Below, in pieces: positions 50,471 to 61,484 of a stretch of DNA of 64,000 bases. The stretch covers positions 7,502,001 through 7,566,000 of the forward strand of contig CM121341.1 of assembly GCA_051530055.1 (NCBI GenBank). The letters are read 5' to 3'. Made by a program: the position numbers and the translations under genes. This stretch comes from Neoechinorhynchus agilis (taxonomy: Eukaryota; Acanthocephala). Position 1 is the first letter of the stretch. Each line of letters begins with the position of its first letter. The notes under the pieces are model-generated. The model did no database searches. It had not been told where the DNA came from and worked only from the letters and a program-made list of their open reading frames with translations.

Positions 50471-50711
50471 AAATTTGCGCAGTCATGAAGAGATTAGAAG
50501 ATAAGCACGTCTTTGTGAGTGTCATTTGCGCTTTTCTCATTTTAATTAAAGTTTACAGGAAGCTGCGAAAAACCCATCTTAGGACTTGGGATGAATCTGC
50601 TCGTATTTTTGGACCAATCGACGTTTCTAAATGCTCTTTTTTTAAATGTACACTCTAAAATATCAGATGAAACAGTAATAAATGTTTTTCTGCCATTCAG
50701 TCTTACACGAG

Positions 50712-51128
50712 TCAGAATGTTGTTGGAAATCTCACTTTTACAAGAGGCACTTCAATATCCTTGTCAAAAGTTCCCGAGACAGAAACTGGAACTTGAACAT
50801 AATTAAGAAAAAGAAGCCTATTATTCCTTCGCGGGTCTTCAACTCTTACATTTATAGCATAAACATTTTTAAAGTCGATCATCTCTCGGTCGTATCTTAA
50901 GTTGAATTTGACAGGAAATCTCGGTGGATAAAAGATGAGTTCTCTTGCCAGTGGTTTAACATTATTGCCCCGTTGGCTGATTTGATCCAAACGAACCTTG
51001 ACAATCGCGCCTTTTGGAAAGTGATTATTGGCTGTAATCGTCCCATTAACGGTCCCAATCGAATCATATTGGCTCGATGGCAATTCAATAACGATCGCAG
51101 CAACCAGAAGTAGTAAAGTAAAACCCAT
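50712..51128 (-). CDS. Secreted YscW/YbaY-type domain protein
   Basis: A signal peptide (MGFTLLLLVAAIVIELPSS) precedes one domain whose pattern matches the bacterial YbaY/YscW lipoprotein fold: GTVNGTITANNHFPKGAIVK, VRLDQIS, PVKFNLRYDREMIDFKNVYA, INVRVED, NRLLFLNY and the final VPLVKVR. The typical elements are V.G.I....LP..A...V.L.D.S, then PI.F.L.YD...ID....Y.....I.D..G.LLF. It is a single exon of 138 residues on the same strand as the ShKT gene and the RBR gene. Many of its relatives are bacterial. Confidence 0.65.
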   Translation of the reverse strand: MGFTLLLLVAAIVIELPSSQYDSIGTVNGTITANNHFPKGAIVKVRLDQISQRGNNVKPLARELIFYPPRFPVKFNLRYDREMIDFKNVYAINVRVEDPRRNNRLLFLNYVQVPVSVSGTFDKDIEVPLVKVRFPTTF

Positions 51129-51523
51129 TAATCAAACGTGACTTTATTGTAAAGAAAAATTAAAGGATTCAAAAAATCTGTTACCGCCAGGTAACATAGC
51201 GTCAAATCTGTGGCACTGAACAAAGTTAAAAATGAGACGAGAGGTATTGATTTGCGCCGATCAGTGGCCATTTCTACGATTCCAATATCACGAAAATTTG
51301 TTCAAAACAAATATTGGCGAAGTTTACAATTGCTAATCAAGATTCTAATGAAGCAATGCGCGTGAGAATGTTCGGTTCTTTTGATATTAAACATTTATAG
51401 CTTTGAATTTTTCTAAAAATTTTGATTTGAGATTTCTATAATCCTTTTTTTGTTCTCGCTTTAAATTTGTTGATTTGCCACTTTCGCATTTTACTTATGT
51501 TGAATATCCATTCGCAATTTCCT
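51129..51523. other. Spacer between the YscW-like and RBR genes
   Basis: AT-rich; no gene or clear repeat seen. Confidence 0.4.
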
Positions 51524-54277
51524 TTAAACTGTATTTTTATTTTTCGAATTTGAGTGTTCAACGTTAAGCAGATACAAAACCAATTCTTTGGCATCACAAC
51601 AGAGCATCTTGTACTTACTACGACTAATCGATTTCTCATTATTGATAAGAAGAGCATAAGATATAAGACGCTTAATCGTGATTTCCATTTGACTACTTCG
51701 AGTATTCGAACAGTTTCCTTCGCTTATTTCCACGTATCTTTTTGCGCTTAAAAACCTAGCGAGCATTAGAAGTTCACCTACAAGAAATGAACACGATAGA
51801 TCACGTTTCCTTTCTTCAATCCAAACTATTCTTTTTATATCTTTAGACGATGTTTCCAGTGCCAAGATCCGTTCATCTCCTTCTGAAGGATTACACATAT
51901 AATGTTTTGATTCCCATTTCTCGAGACAGACGTAGCAAAAAGCGTATGAACATCGACAAACAATGTGATTGCATCCTTCGGTTTTGTTGATGACCATTGC
52001 ACATCCAGGGCATCTCTTTCCTTCAACGTGATAAAATATTTGGTTTCCATTATCGTTGTGACCAAGTCTGATCATTCTTTTAAAGAAAGTGGACAACTGA
52101 GCACATCCTATGAAAGGATGTGCACCTTCATTTGAACATAACATGCATTTCGTCCATGAACAGTTGGCGCAATAGACACGGTGAACATCGAACGCAATCG
52201 CAATCGTCGATCCACAATTAATGCACTCGGTTACAATTTGATCGTTAAAACAATCTCTCCGAGAACGACGGTGGTACTGATGAACTACTGAAAATGTAAA
52301 ATTCGCATATAAATCCCCGAGTAAGACTAGGCTGGAGCAATCGCTTAGAGGACAAGATATTGACAAATTATATCTCAAACGCGTTTCACAATAGCGAAGA
52401 AAACAAGGCTTAAGAAATAAATCGATGGAATTCTTAAAGGTTTCAAAGACACTAATTTATCACCCTTGCATTTACAAATTATGTAGTGTCAGCAGACTTA
52501 AAATGCAAGTTTTATTTTTTAGGCGGAAATGAATTTACAAAAACCCAACTTGATCTTCCGAAAAGAAGTCCTCTCGCCTAGGCTGTTTTTTAGACATAGG
52601 AACCAATTAGGTTAAAAAGCGTGTAACCTCATTTGCTATCCACTACAATTTTCGTTTCTCCTAACACTTTTGTTTTTATAGTTTCGTATTTTAGATCACT
52701 TTTAATCCCCGTAGCGATTTGAGTTTAATGTATGAAGCAAGTATCGAAATTTCCAAAGTAATGGCAATTTTTGAGCGCAAATTATTTTCCACTTAATCCT
52801 AACATTGTCTCTATCAAATCTCCAAGGCTAGTTTATATTAATAATATCCAAGGACCAAAGAAAGATTTGATAAGATCGCTGCGACAAAAGGTTATCCACA
52901 TGGACGTGAGCCATCGATTCATATCGAACAGCAACGGTGTTCACACGAAAATGTCGTGGGACTTAATAATTGATTATTTGAAAAACAAATGGGACATTCT
53001 CCGTTACTAGGTTCAATTATTGAACTAATGTTGCACATAGCAGATCGATGAATGTGTGAATCGATTTCACGAGGAAATATTAAGGCCGAAGGACTTATTG
53101 ACAAGTACTTTACTGGTACTTGCGGTTTCTTTGGATCTATACTCTCCAATTCTGCGATAATTAAACGTTCAACGTCAATTGACTGATACCGAGTGAATCC
53201 ATTCAGCAGATAACTATCTGCGTTCAAATAAATAAGAGCAAAATGAGGCATAACGATAACCGTTTGCGATGAAGTCGCCGTTTTCCACACTCTGTGCGGC
53301 TTATATCGTCTTAAATCGTCGATAATCGTTGGTGAGACGCGAACGATTTCCATTTTATGTAAATCGATGAGTATTGGCGTACAAGATATTTGGATAGATT
53401 TCGTTAATCGGCTATTCGGTCTATGGACGTCATGAACTGTAGTATCGGTTTTTCTAAAGGTATCAGAAAATACCTTTAATCTTTTCGTTTCGTTTCTTTT
53501 CCTTTTCTTAACCTGTTTCCGAACGATGTATTCTTCAATGCTGTAACTTTGCGTAGTTGAACCAATGCGTCCGGATATTTGCTCAGTCGGGTATTCGTCC
53601 TCGTCCTCATTTAAACACAAGTCAAAAAGCTCATCTCTAATTAATCTTTCAATTTTTCTTTTCCGTTCGTTTCTATTAAGTCGATTGATCGATTGCTTAA
53701 TGTGGCGATAAGAAGAAGAATGAATTAAAATCCCGAAATTTTCTACTAGTCTCGACGGACACATTTCTTTTGCTCTAGGAGCTGGATACAGAAATACATA
53801 AAGAATGTCAATCTCGGCATCTATTTGCCATTCTGGCATAATGCTCCCGGTTACCATCAACTTCCTTGTGTGCTCTACATTTTTAAACGTGAAAGGAACG
53901 AAGCTGCCGTGACTTTCAATGATTCCCGAATACTTTTGTATTCTGTTGCTTATCGTTCCATAGAAATCAATCATGCCAACCTTCAAAACGTTACGAGCTG
54001 TTCCCTGATGATTTATAATCAAATCCTGAAGAGTCCAGCGCTTTCTTCTATTCATGGAATATTGCACAGTGCCGGCTCGGGTCAACAATCCATCATCTAC
54101 CGGGGAATCGGAGGTTATGGTTTCTCTTCGTTGTATTTTTGTGACCAAATTCGTGCGGTTATATATCGTTAGCGAGAAAGGACCCGAGCGAATGGTTGAA
54201 CCTTTCCGTTTTCGATGCCATCTTTTTGTATCAGGGAACGACTCGTCGCATAAATCATAAATGTCCTTCAATTCCAT
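51524..54277 (-). CDS. RBR-type E3 ubiquitin ligase
   Basis: RBR ligases transfer ubiquitin through a catalytic Cys in RING2. Exons 54277-52922 and 52405-51524 give about 745 residues. The first ~430 residues have no domain I recognise and include a basic nuclear-signal-like run (RKQVKKRKRNETKRLK) and an acidic patch (NEDEDEYP). RING1: CPICFSNNQLL...CEHRCCSI|CFLRY...ISCPLSDC, split by the intron. IBR: VTECINCGSTIAI, HRVYCANCSWTKCMLC. RING2: RCPGCAMVINKTEGCNHIVC, CSYAFCYVCLEKW, with the catalytic Cys in EGCNH. C-x-H-x2-C-x2-C spacing in RING1 fixes the splice to one codon, and no GT-AG pair fits it. The tail after RING2 (about 110 residues) is unassigned. Confidence 0.88.
52406..52921 (-). other. 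Non-GT-AG intron of the RBR ligase (516 bp) with terminal stem
   Basis: The exon ends ...HRCCSI (TCGATA) and the next begins CFLRY (TGTTTT). ATGAATCGATGG (minus strand of 52911-52922) and CCATCGATTTAT (minus strand of 52417-52428) pair over all 12 positions with one G-U pair. The left arm starts at the exon border; the right arm ends 11 bases before the next exon. All GT dinucleotides near the border are in phase 1, while AG sites near the acceptor are in phase 0. A TG doublet at both borders leaves a 2-base ambiguity. Confidence 0.78.
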
Positions 54278-55561
54278 ATCATTTGTAGGGCTAGAAGTGG
54301 ATGCTACACTCGCTCCGAACGGCGGAATTGCGTTCCCGAGTTGTATTCTCTTCTAGTGACTAAGACTTGTAAAGCAGTTGTCAAAATTATTCATGTTTAT
54401 AGTGGATTTTTAGCCAGAAACCCGATCGAAGACAGTTAAGACTGATTAGAAAGAAGATTAAATGATTGAATATCGTTATTTGTAGCGAAATATTAATAAC
54501 TTTATTAGACGTACTACACTCGAATCAGGGACCTTCTTTGTTACCGTGATCAACCTTTGTTAGAATGCCACTACTTCTTATTGTCCTCTGATAACACTTA
54601 TAAAAACATCGAGAGAATATCTTTATGGTCGAGAGTTACAATACGAAACAACTAAAACCTCATTTAGATGACTGATGAGACGAGGATTCCTCGCGCAATA
54701 TCTCAATAGGGAAATTATGATCACCACAACTCTAACTTTTATATAAGCTCTAAACTAACACGTTTTATTTTGTTTAAGAAGAGGACCCATTCCTCGTGAT
54801 CACTTTGGAGTTGATGACGGATCCGGAAATTGGAGTGGATAACGGATCCGGAGGATGACGGTCGACGACGACGAGAGAGAGAGAGGTCGACGTGAATCTA
54901 CCAACAAAACATCATTTATGCAGGTAAAAGCAGCTTTAAAAGGTTGATCAAAATTGCTTGTTTTTGAATATGTAGGCTCTTCAATAATACTTTAGTATTT
55001 CGATCAAATAAAAAATGGTCTGGGCGTCTTTTTCTATATTTTGAAAAACCAACGCTGGTTTAGCAGTTTTCAACCTTTTTTTGGGGGACCACGACCGATG
55101 ACCTGCGACCCACCTTAGAAACCCAAAATCTACCTGAGAAACAAATGCCATTTCTTGTTCTTAGTACAATTAATTTGACGGTTCAAACACATATTACAAA
55201 AAAAAGCGATAAAAAACAATAGAGTACAGATTTTTTTAATTCCAATAATTAGGCAACTAGAGTTTCCGTGGATCGATTATTTCGTTGCATTACTTTGAAT
55301 CTGTGGCGACGGGGAAAAAATTATATATCAAAGAATGATTCAGATATTTCTTCCAATCAAACTAGGCTTATTCAGTCAATTATCTAAAAAGGAATTCGGC
55401 TTCGTCATTTCCTAAACTTTAGGGAGTAATCTGTCTTGTTTCCCTCGAAAATATTGGATCCACTCGATATCTTTAACTTTGAATCTACTTTTAAAATTCA
55501 GCATCCGTGATCATCTTTTGTGATAATTGCGACGGTTGGCACAATTTCCTTGATTCAAGTT
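54278..55561. other. Spacer with a GGATCCGG-rich block and a possible hAT end
   Basis: At 54815-54900 is a block with repeated GACGGATCCGGA and a (GA)n run; a related GGAGTGGATGACGGATCCGGAA occurs again at about 60611-60632. Around 55060-55095 the sequence TTTTCAACCTTTTTTTGGGG resembles the terminal sequence of hAT-type transposons (TTCTCAACCTTTTT..); no matching second end was found. Confidence 0.35.
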
Positions 55562-55688
55562 GGTTGTTTTCTGGCACGAAGAAATTAAAATGATTCTGCA
55601 AACAACCTTGATAAACGCGTACAAGATTCTGAGCCGAAATCAATCGTATTTTAAAATCATTTTAATTTCTTCGTGCCAGAAAACAACC
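55562..55688. mobile_element. MITE-like foldback element, copy B
   Basis: Near-perfect 33-34 bp terminal inverted repeats (GGTTGTTTTCTGGCACGAAG at the left; partner ending CCAGAAAACAACC) enclose CCTTGATAAACGCGTACAAG and GAGCCGAAAT. The core is shared with the element at 9541-9673. It is non-coding and non-autonomous. Confidence 0.8.
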
Positions 55689-56769
55689 TATATGAATAAT
55701 CCAATCTTCAAACTTGATTCGAGTAGCGAATATCTGCCTCCAGGGCAAATCGGTTCCTAAATTTTGATTTGTTGGTTGTAATTAGGGAAAAAGCCGTCTT
55801 GCTTTTGTAGGTTGTTGCGTAATGCAGAAGTGGAAACTTCGTGGAACGTTTGGATCATATTCCTGAATGTCCATTTTAAGTGCGTGATACTTTTTTTTCT
55901 TAGGTTGAGAAATTCGACCTTCACTGCGAACTCTTCGTCTCGAATAGCGTTTTCTGTAACGGAAAACGGCTTCAACATCACGGTGTTGATTTCATTCAAC
56001 CTTTACTTGTCAATGAAAGAGGCAACCGTGCCAAAATGATCGATGGGGATAAAGATAAAGCAATCTGTAACCACAAATCAATGAGCTTGAAATTGTTGGC
56101 TTGGCAAACGAATGCCATCATCATCATCAAGGAGTGCGAGAGCCGAGGGTCAGCGGCACCACTACTACGAGCTCCGTGGTGATAGCGGCAAAAAAGAGAA
56201 GGATGGAGGCAGCCATCACAAGTTTTGCTCTGAGCCACCAATTGTTAACAATATAAAAATGTGGGCGGGTAGTGATTGTCATAGTGATGTCTTATAACGC
56301 TAAAATGCCATCGAAAGCTGCAATGTACCATTTCTTAGGACCCAAACAGTTCCAGTGGGGTCGTAGCCTCAAGATTCAAAACCACTTGATTATTTAATAC
56401 ATAGTCACCTGGTCATCGATTCTAGAAATGATTATTTCTGATATTATGGGACAATTTCCCCTATAATATTATCGCCCGATTTAGCTTAGCTTTTACGGAT
56501 CCCTATGATGCGTAACGAATCATTGGCCGTTTCATATCGTTTTCCTATCGTCAATAACTCTGAAATCTTTTTATTTCTGTTATCAATTCAAAGTTGTGCC
56601 TCAGGGTTAACCGCTATCCATGAGTTCAGAATTGTTCAATTTACCATGATCTTACCGCCGTTATTAAATTATGCAGCCGCCAAATCAAATTTATTGTTAT
56701 ATCGTGATCCGTGGGGCCAATTTATGATAATTTCATGCAGGATCACATTCGGGTGGAAAGATATTCTTG
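55689..56769. other. Spacer between foldback elements
   Basis: I find no supported gene. Short open frames of 60-118 codons exist on both strands; one of them reads into the next foldback arm and is therefore repeat-derived. Confidence 0.4.
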
Positions 56770-56971
56770 TTGAGCGGTTCAAACCCCGAGACGTATTCAT
56801 GTTATTTTATATTTCGTGGACAAAAAATCCACCACTTCAGATATTGCTTGTAAGTCTCTAAAATGTGAGAGGACGCACATTTATAGACTTACAAGCAATA
56901 TCTGAAGAGGTGGATTTTTTGTCCACGAAATATTAAATAACATGAATACGTCTCGGGGTTTGAACCGCTCA
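56770..56971. mobile_element. Foldback element with ~86-bp arms
   Basis: The left arm (56770-56857, TGAGCGGTTCAAACCCCGAG onward to AGTCT) is repeated inverted at 56885-56971 (AGACTTACAAGC to CCGCTCAA) around a 27-base loop. Arms are nearly identical, so the insertion is young or maintained by gene conversion. Confidence 0.85.
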
Positions 56972-58675
56972 AAAACAATAAATTTATGATAACGTGAATA
57001 AGATGGAAAATCTTTTACGAACTGTATACTCTCCAATGCAAAACGAGCGACTAAACTCGGTCTCAGCATCAGGAAATGCCGCTTTGTTTCCGGTCTTCTA
57101 TTTTAGTCGTCTAATTTCCCTAGAAACATTTCTCGGTGCTGTGTTACCGCATGAAATTAGATCGAAATTCAAAATTCGGGCTGAATTTCACCTTATTCTT
57201 TACAATGGATTGCTCTTATGTACACCATTTCCAAATAAATCGTTATTATTAACATGAAATCCGCCGCCTGTCTTTGCTAAATTAATTTTCAGTTGAAACG
57301 AACGGACGTTTGACGCTAAATGCATTCTTAATTGAATATAGTACTGCGAAGAGCAGGTTTTCGACAATTTATATTGAAGAAAAGTTGAACGGGATCATCT
57401 AAAGAGCAAAATGATAGTTTCAATTGTTTTTTGGATCAAAAGTCAGTAAATAAAATTTTAAAATTATATTTTTTAAGATTCAAAGTTGTGACAATGTCAC
57501 TATAAATCGATATGGTTCATTAGTAGAAAATAGCGAGATAACGGAATTCTGTACTGAGGAGGACCCATGACCTTTGGGTCCTCATCTATTAATATGGGAA
57601 TATCCAGTCGAGGACGGTTCGTTCTGGAGGTAATATCTGGTCGGAGGGATGTCTATTCGGGTAGGAACTATCCAGTCGTGGACGGTTCGTTCGGATGAGG
57701 ATGTGTCCGTTCGATTGAGAATATCCGGTTGGTTTTAGGAAATGGAGTTTATTTCTTGCAGGAGCGCTTAAAAAGTTTATATTTCCTCAGAATCATTTCA
57801 GGTTATGATATCCGAGAGAAGATTGGACAGCATGGAAAAAATGAGCGTAGACATAGGAAGGTGCGAGGTTGATGGAGGATGAACGAAGTAGGATTACGAG
57901 TGTTGTGCTCGCGTGAAAAGGGGCGATATGTGGTAGAAATTTTGGTTCAAGGGTTGATAGGCATTTTGATTGTTTATTGTTGTCCACAACGGAGATGAAA
58001 GGTAATTTTTTTGAACATACAAAGTATAATTTTTAGAGTGGAGTCTGCCTTTCCGATCAAAAAAGAGTTCGCTTAGCAAAAAATTATACTTGGATTAGTC
58101 AAGATCTTAGATAAGTGCTGAAAAACCTATCCTTTATCCAGAGATAATTTTGATTTAGTTTTAATTTAAACATAATTTTCGGTTCTGTTCAAGACCGTTT
58201 TTGAATGCAAAATATCCTAAAAATGAGACTGAAATTTCATAATATTATCAAATATATTAGGCAGCACACGTTATTTTCTTATTCTCGATCTCTACTATTC
58301 TGTTAACCGGTTCGAAGCTACCACATTGATATTTTTTATATTTTGACACAAGACTTGAAAGTTTGGCACAAATACACTTAAAAAACGTTCAAGCAACCTT
58401 GCGAAAATGCAAATTTTTCCGCTATAAACAAACATAAGAATAATTCAATCTTAACTTTTAAGATTCAGATTTGTATTAAGAAGTGAACTTTTATTTGCAG
58501 CAATCTATTGTGCTCAATAAAACATAACTTTGGAACGTGTCTTATCATTTCCTTGTTAGACAAGATAAAAATGTGTCAGTAGCTTATAAACTCATAGAAA
58601 TGCTAGTCACGTAGTTTATCCGTAAACGCATATTCCACTCGAGTTCTTCAACTCTAACCGACCATGTAAATTCAG
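56972..58675. other. Spacer with minisatellite-like and dispersed repeats
   Basis: At 57595-57730 a motif ATCCAGTCG/ATCTGGTCG..GGACGGTTCGTTC recurs imperfectly. At 57780-57990 lies a relative of the repeat at 49070-49260. No gene recognised. Confidence 0.4.
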
Positions 58676-59449
58676 ATGAAAATTAACGCGGAACGTCAGA
58701 TTTATCTCCCAGCAGTACCCTTGGAGACCACGAAGGAAAACATCATGGACGTTTTTGATAAATTTGGAAAGATCGAAACCATTTGGTTCGAGACGGATGC
58801 GGGGGCGAAGCAGAAGAGAGCGTATGTTGCTTTTAGCACTTTTGCAAGTGTAATCGCAAGTGTGAACGCGAATGCCCATGACATTTTAGGGCTTAGTGTC
58901 CACGCTCAAAAAGTGAATAACACTTTGGAAACGTGTATCAATGGTCAGTCTGCGAATGGATCAAATATAATGCCATCGTCTAAAGAGGACATAAACACAG
59001 ACAGCAATGCTTATAGATTTGAATTTACCAAAGATGATAAACAACCATTGAAGCCACTTGGTTCATTTGTTAGTCAACATAAAGAAGAAAGTGACGTTCA
59101 GAAGCCACTTCAAAAACGCGAACAAACTACACAGAAAATCGCCGAGAAAATAAGCATTTTACAAGATCCGGAAATAAACAATGTTCAGAAAGTCTCTCGT
59201 GACATCGTAATAAACACTCAGGAAATCGAGGAGTTCTCCAGAGAACTGCGAAAACATGGGCTTTCTAGCGATGATGGCGACAAGATAAACGACCTGTCAA
59301 AAGATCATAATCCACCTACCGTTCCAGTAAACGTGGATGTGATTCGTAATCTAAGAAATGAAAATAACGAGTGCATTGCAAAGCTTATTCATGCTCTTAA
59401 AATGGCACTCGATTTTCGAACGGAGCTGGATAATCTCGCATTTGGATGA
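58676..59449 (+). CDS. RRM-type RNA-binding protein, single exon
   Basis: One N-terminal RNA-recognition motif is visible: RNP2 IYLPAV near residue 9, the helix KENIMDVFDKFGKIETIWF, and RNP1 KRAYVAFST near residue 46, followed by HDILGLSVHAQ. The rest of the 257 residues is charged and low in complexity with coiled-coil tendency (KREQTTQKIAEKIS, QEIEEFSRELRKHG). RNP1 lacks the usual Gly (K-G-[FY]-[GA]-F-V becomes K-R-A-Y-V-A-F). An upstream exon is possible because the ATG follows CATGTAAATTCAG, a good acceptor; trans-splicing would also fit. Confidence 0.72.
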   Translation: MKINAERQIYLPAVPLETTKENIMDVFDKFGKIETIWFETDAGAKQKRAYVAFSTFASVIASVNANAHDILGLSVHAQKVNNTLETCINGQSANGSNIMPSSKEDINTDSNAYRFEFTKDDKQPLKPLGSFVSQHKEESDVQKPLQKREQTTQKIAEKISILQDPEINNVQKVSRDIVINTQEIEEFSRELRKHGLSSDDGDKINDLSKDHNPPTVPVNVDVIRNLRNENNECIAKLIHALKMALDFRTELDNLAFG

Positions 59450-59699
59450 TCATAAAATCTTCTTTGGTACTCATCAGGAGAAAATCCTTCAGGATGATAG
59501 GGAGATGTGGTGATCACAATCTCGAACAAAAAATATTTAATTGAATTGAGATATTTCGCTTTCGCAGTCATTATTTGTACGTTTTCGAACTCAATTCAAT
59601 AAAATATATTCTGTCCGGGATTATGAGGTCTCTCCTCTTCCAAAATATTTCTTAACCTGGAGTATCCTCATCACAATTCCTTTTTTTCTGTTTTTTTTG

Positions 59700-60440
59700 T
59701 AATCTTGTGAAATGCTACTTGATTTTCCAGCCGTATGATTGGTAAAGTTTTTTGTTTTCGAAAATAAGCACTTGGAAGAGAGGGCTGTTGTAATGATAAA
59801 GCGAAATCTTTATTCCGAGAGTTTTCGCCGTCTTATGGCTTCTTCAGAAGTGTGTTAAAGTAGCGACATTGAAGTGTAGAAAGTTCATTTGGCCTTTAGA
59901 AACTGTAATGATCGATCTAAACTATCCACTTAACAGCTTTTGAGATATTAAAAACGAATTCTCCTCAACTCATTTACGATTCGTTATAAATGACGGAGAA
60001 ATAATAGTGTTTAGGAGACATCGCTAGAACTTTTGAAATGCTACTTGATTTTCTAGCCGCTTAATTGATCAAGTTTTTCTTTTTCGAAAATGGACACTTG
60101 GGATGTAGTAATGATAAAATCTTTATTCCGAGAGCGTTAGCCGTCTTATGGCTTCTTCATGGAGATGTGAAGTGTGTTAAAGTAGCGACATTGAAGTGTA
60201 GAAAGTTCATTGATTTTGTTGAGCAGTTCTGGGGGTTTGTCGATTTGGGATTTAGAAACTGTAATGATCGATCTAAACAATCCCCTTAAGAGCTTTTGAG
60301 ATATTGAAAACGAATTCTCCTCAACTCATTTACGATTCGTTATAAATGGCGGAGAAATAATAATGTTCAGGAGACATCGCTTGAAGAATAGAATTCGCTG
60401 CTCTTAAGTCTTCAACTTGACAGTAGTTTGTTAAATTGTG
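59700..60440. repeat. Tandem duplication, unit about 330 bp
   Basis: Units begin GAAATGCTACTTGATTTTC (59708 and 60035) and share TCTTTATTCCGAGAG, GCCGTCTTATGGCTTCTTC, GTAGCGACATTGAAGTGTAG, and ACTCATTTACGATTCGTTAT. A third, mostly lost unit starts at about 60436 (GAAATATTACTTGATTTTTC). The second copy has a 40-50 bp insertion after the shared TTCATT segment. Confidence 0.85.
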
Positions 60441-61480
60441 AAATATTACTTGATTTTTCAGCCGTTTGACACTTGGGATTTTATAAAGATACAGCGAAAT
60501 CTTAATAATAACACGCTTCATTTTGTAAAAGAACCTTTGGGTGTTCGTGAACACTTGAACTAGTGAACACTTGAGTACTGACAGGATAAATGAATGTGAT
60601 TGTCTATTTTGGAGTGGATGACGGATCCGGAATTTGGAGTAGATGACGAATGAAGGAACAAGATTATTTAGACCCCCGATCACTAACAACAACATTTCTT
60701 TGAACTTTTCTCTCATTTGAGAGGTCGTTCTTTTCAGCATTTTCGGCTTTCGTCTTTGTTCTCCTTTCCCAGCGTCTTAAGATCTCCAAAAAAACCTGCA
60801 TCGATGATATCGGAAGCTGAACACTTTCACATCGTAAAGCAGCAGCATATGGATACATTGTCATCGTCTAAGGAAAAAACAGTGATGGTGTGAAAGAGAA
60901 TCTTTCCTCTGTTGCATGCACATATTTATGTTCAAAACAATCTCATCGATTATGAACATGAAGCTCGATTGGCAAAAGAGGTATTCGTCGAATCCGACAC
61001 TAAATTACGCACGCCTCTCGACAGCATCCGACGCAAAATGCGATTAGCGACAGAATCTACGCCAGAAAAAAGGTCTTTTTATAGGTTATCTTTCAGAATC
61101 TTCTTCTTGTTTGCAGTAGTCGGTTGCTCTTCAACAAGGTTGTAGAACTTTTCCAAAATAAGGCGATTTAACGGTCAATAACGCTGAAAATCACATTTTT
61201 CGGACCGTATTGACAAAAAGAGGATTTTATACAGGCCATACGTTGGACTACGGAAGAATTTAAACATGTTCGCTGACCTGAAGCGACGTAATTTACACTT
61301 TCGCTATATTGTTCGCAAAGAGTCAACAATGTGAAGCTCAGTCCTTTATGATGTGAATGATCACGTTTTAAAAGGACATTTCCCCACCCAAAGATTTTGC
61401 CAGCAAAATAAACACGGAAGAATAGTTCATTTGAGGCTGATTTCGTTTTACAAAAATGGGTTACGTCATAGAATATTCTT
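60441..61480. other. Spacer with possible exons on both strands
   Basis: A rightward open stretch at about 60905-61084 reads NLIDYEHEARLAKEVFVESD and SIRRKMRLATESTPEKR, with codon usage like a coding exon; a leftward frame at 60664-60864 reads MTMYPYAAALRCESVQLP. Neither can be tied to a known protein or a splice partner. Confidence 0.25.
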
Positions 61481-61484
61481 TTTG

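Noticed and set aside
56505-57069. Open frames on both strands reading ERFKPRDVFMLF..SWTKNPPLQILLVSL.
   Set aside because: The identical peptide on both strands comes from the two arms of the foldback element at 56770-56971, not from genes.
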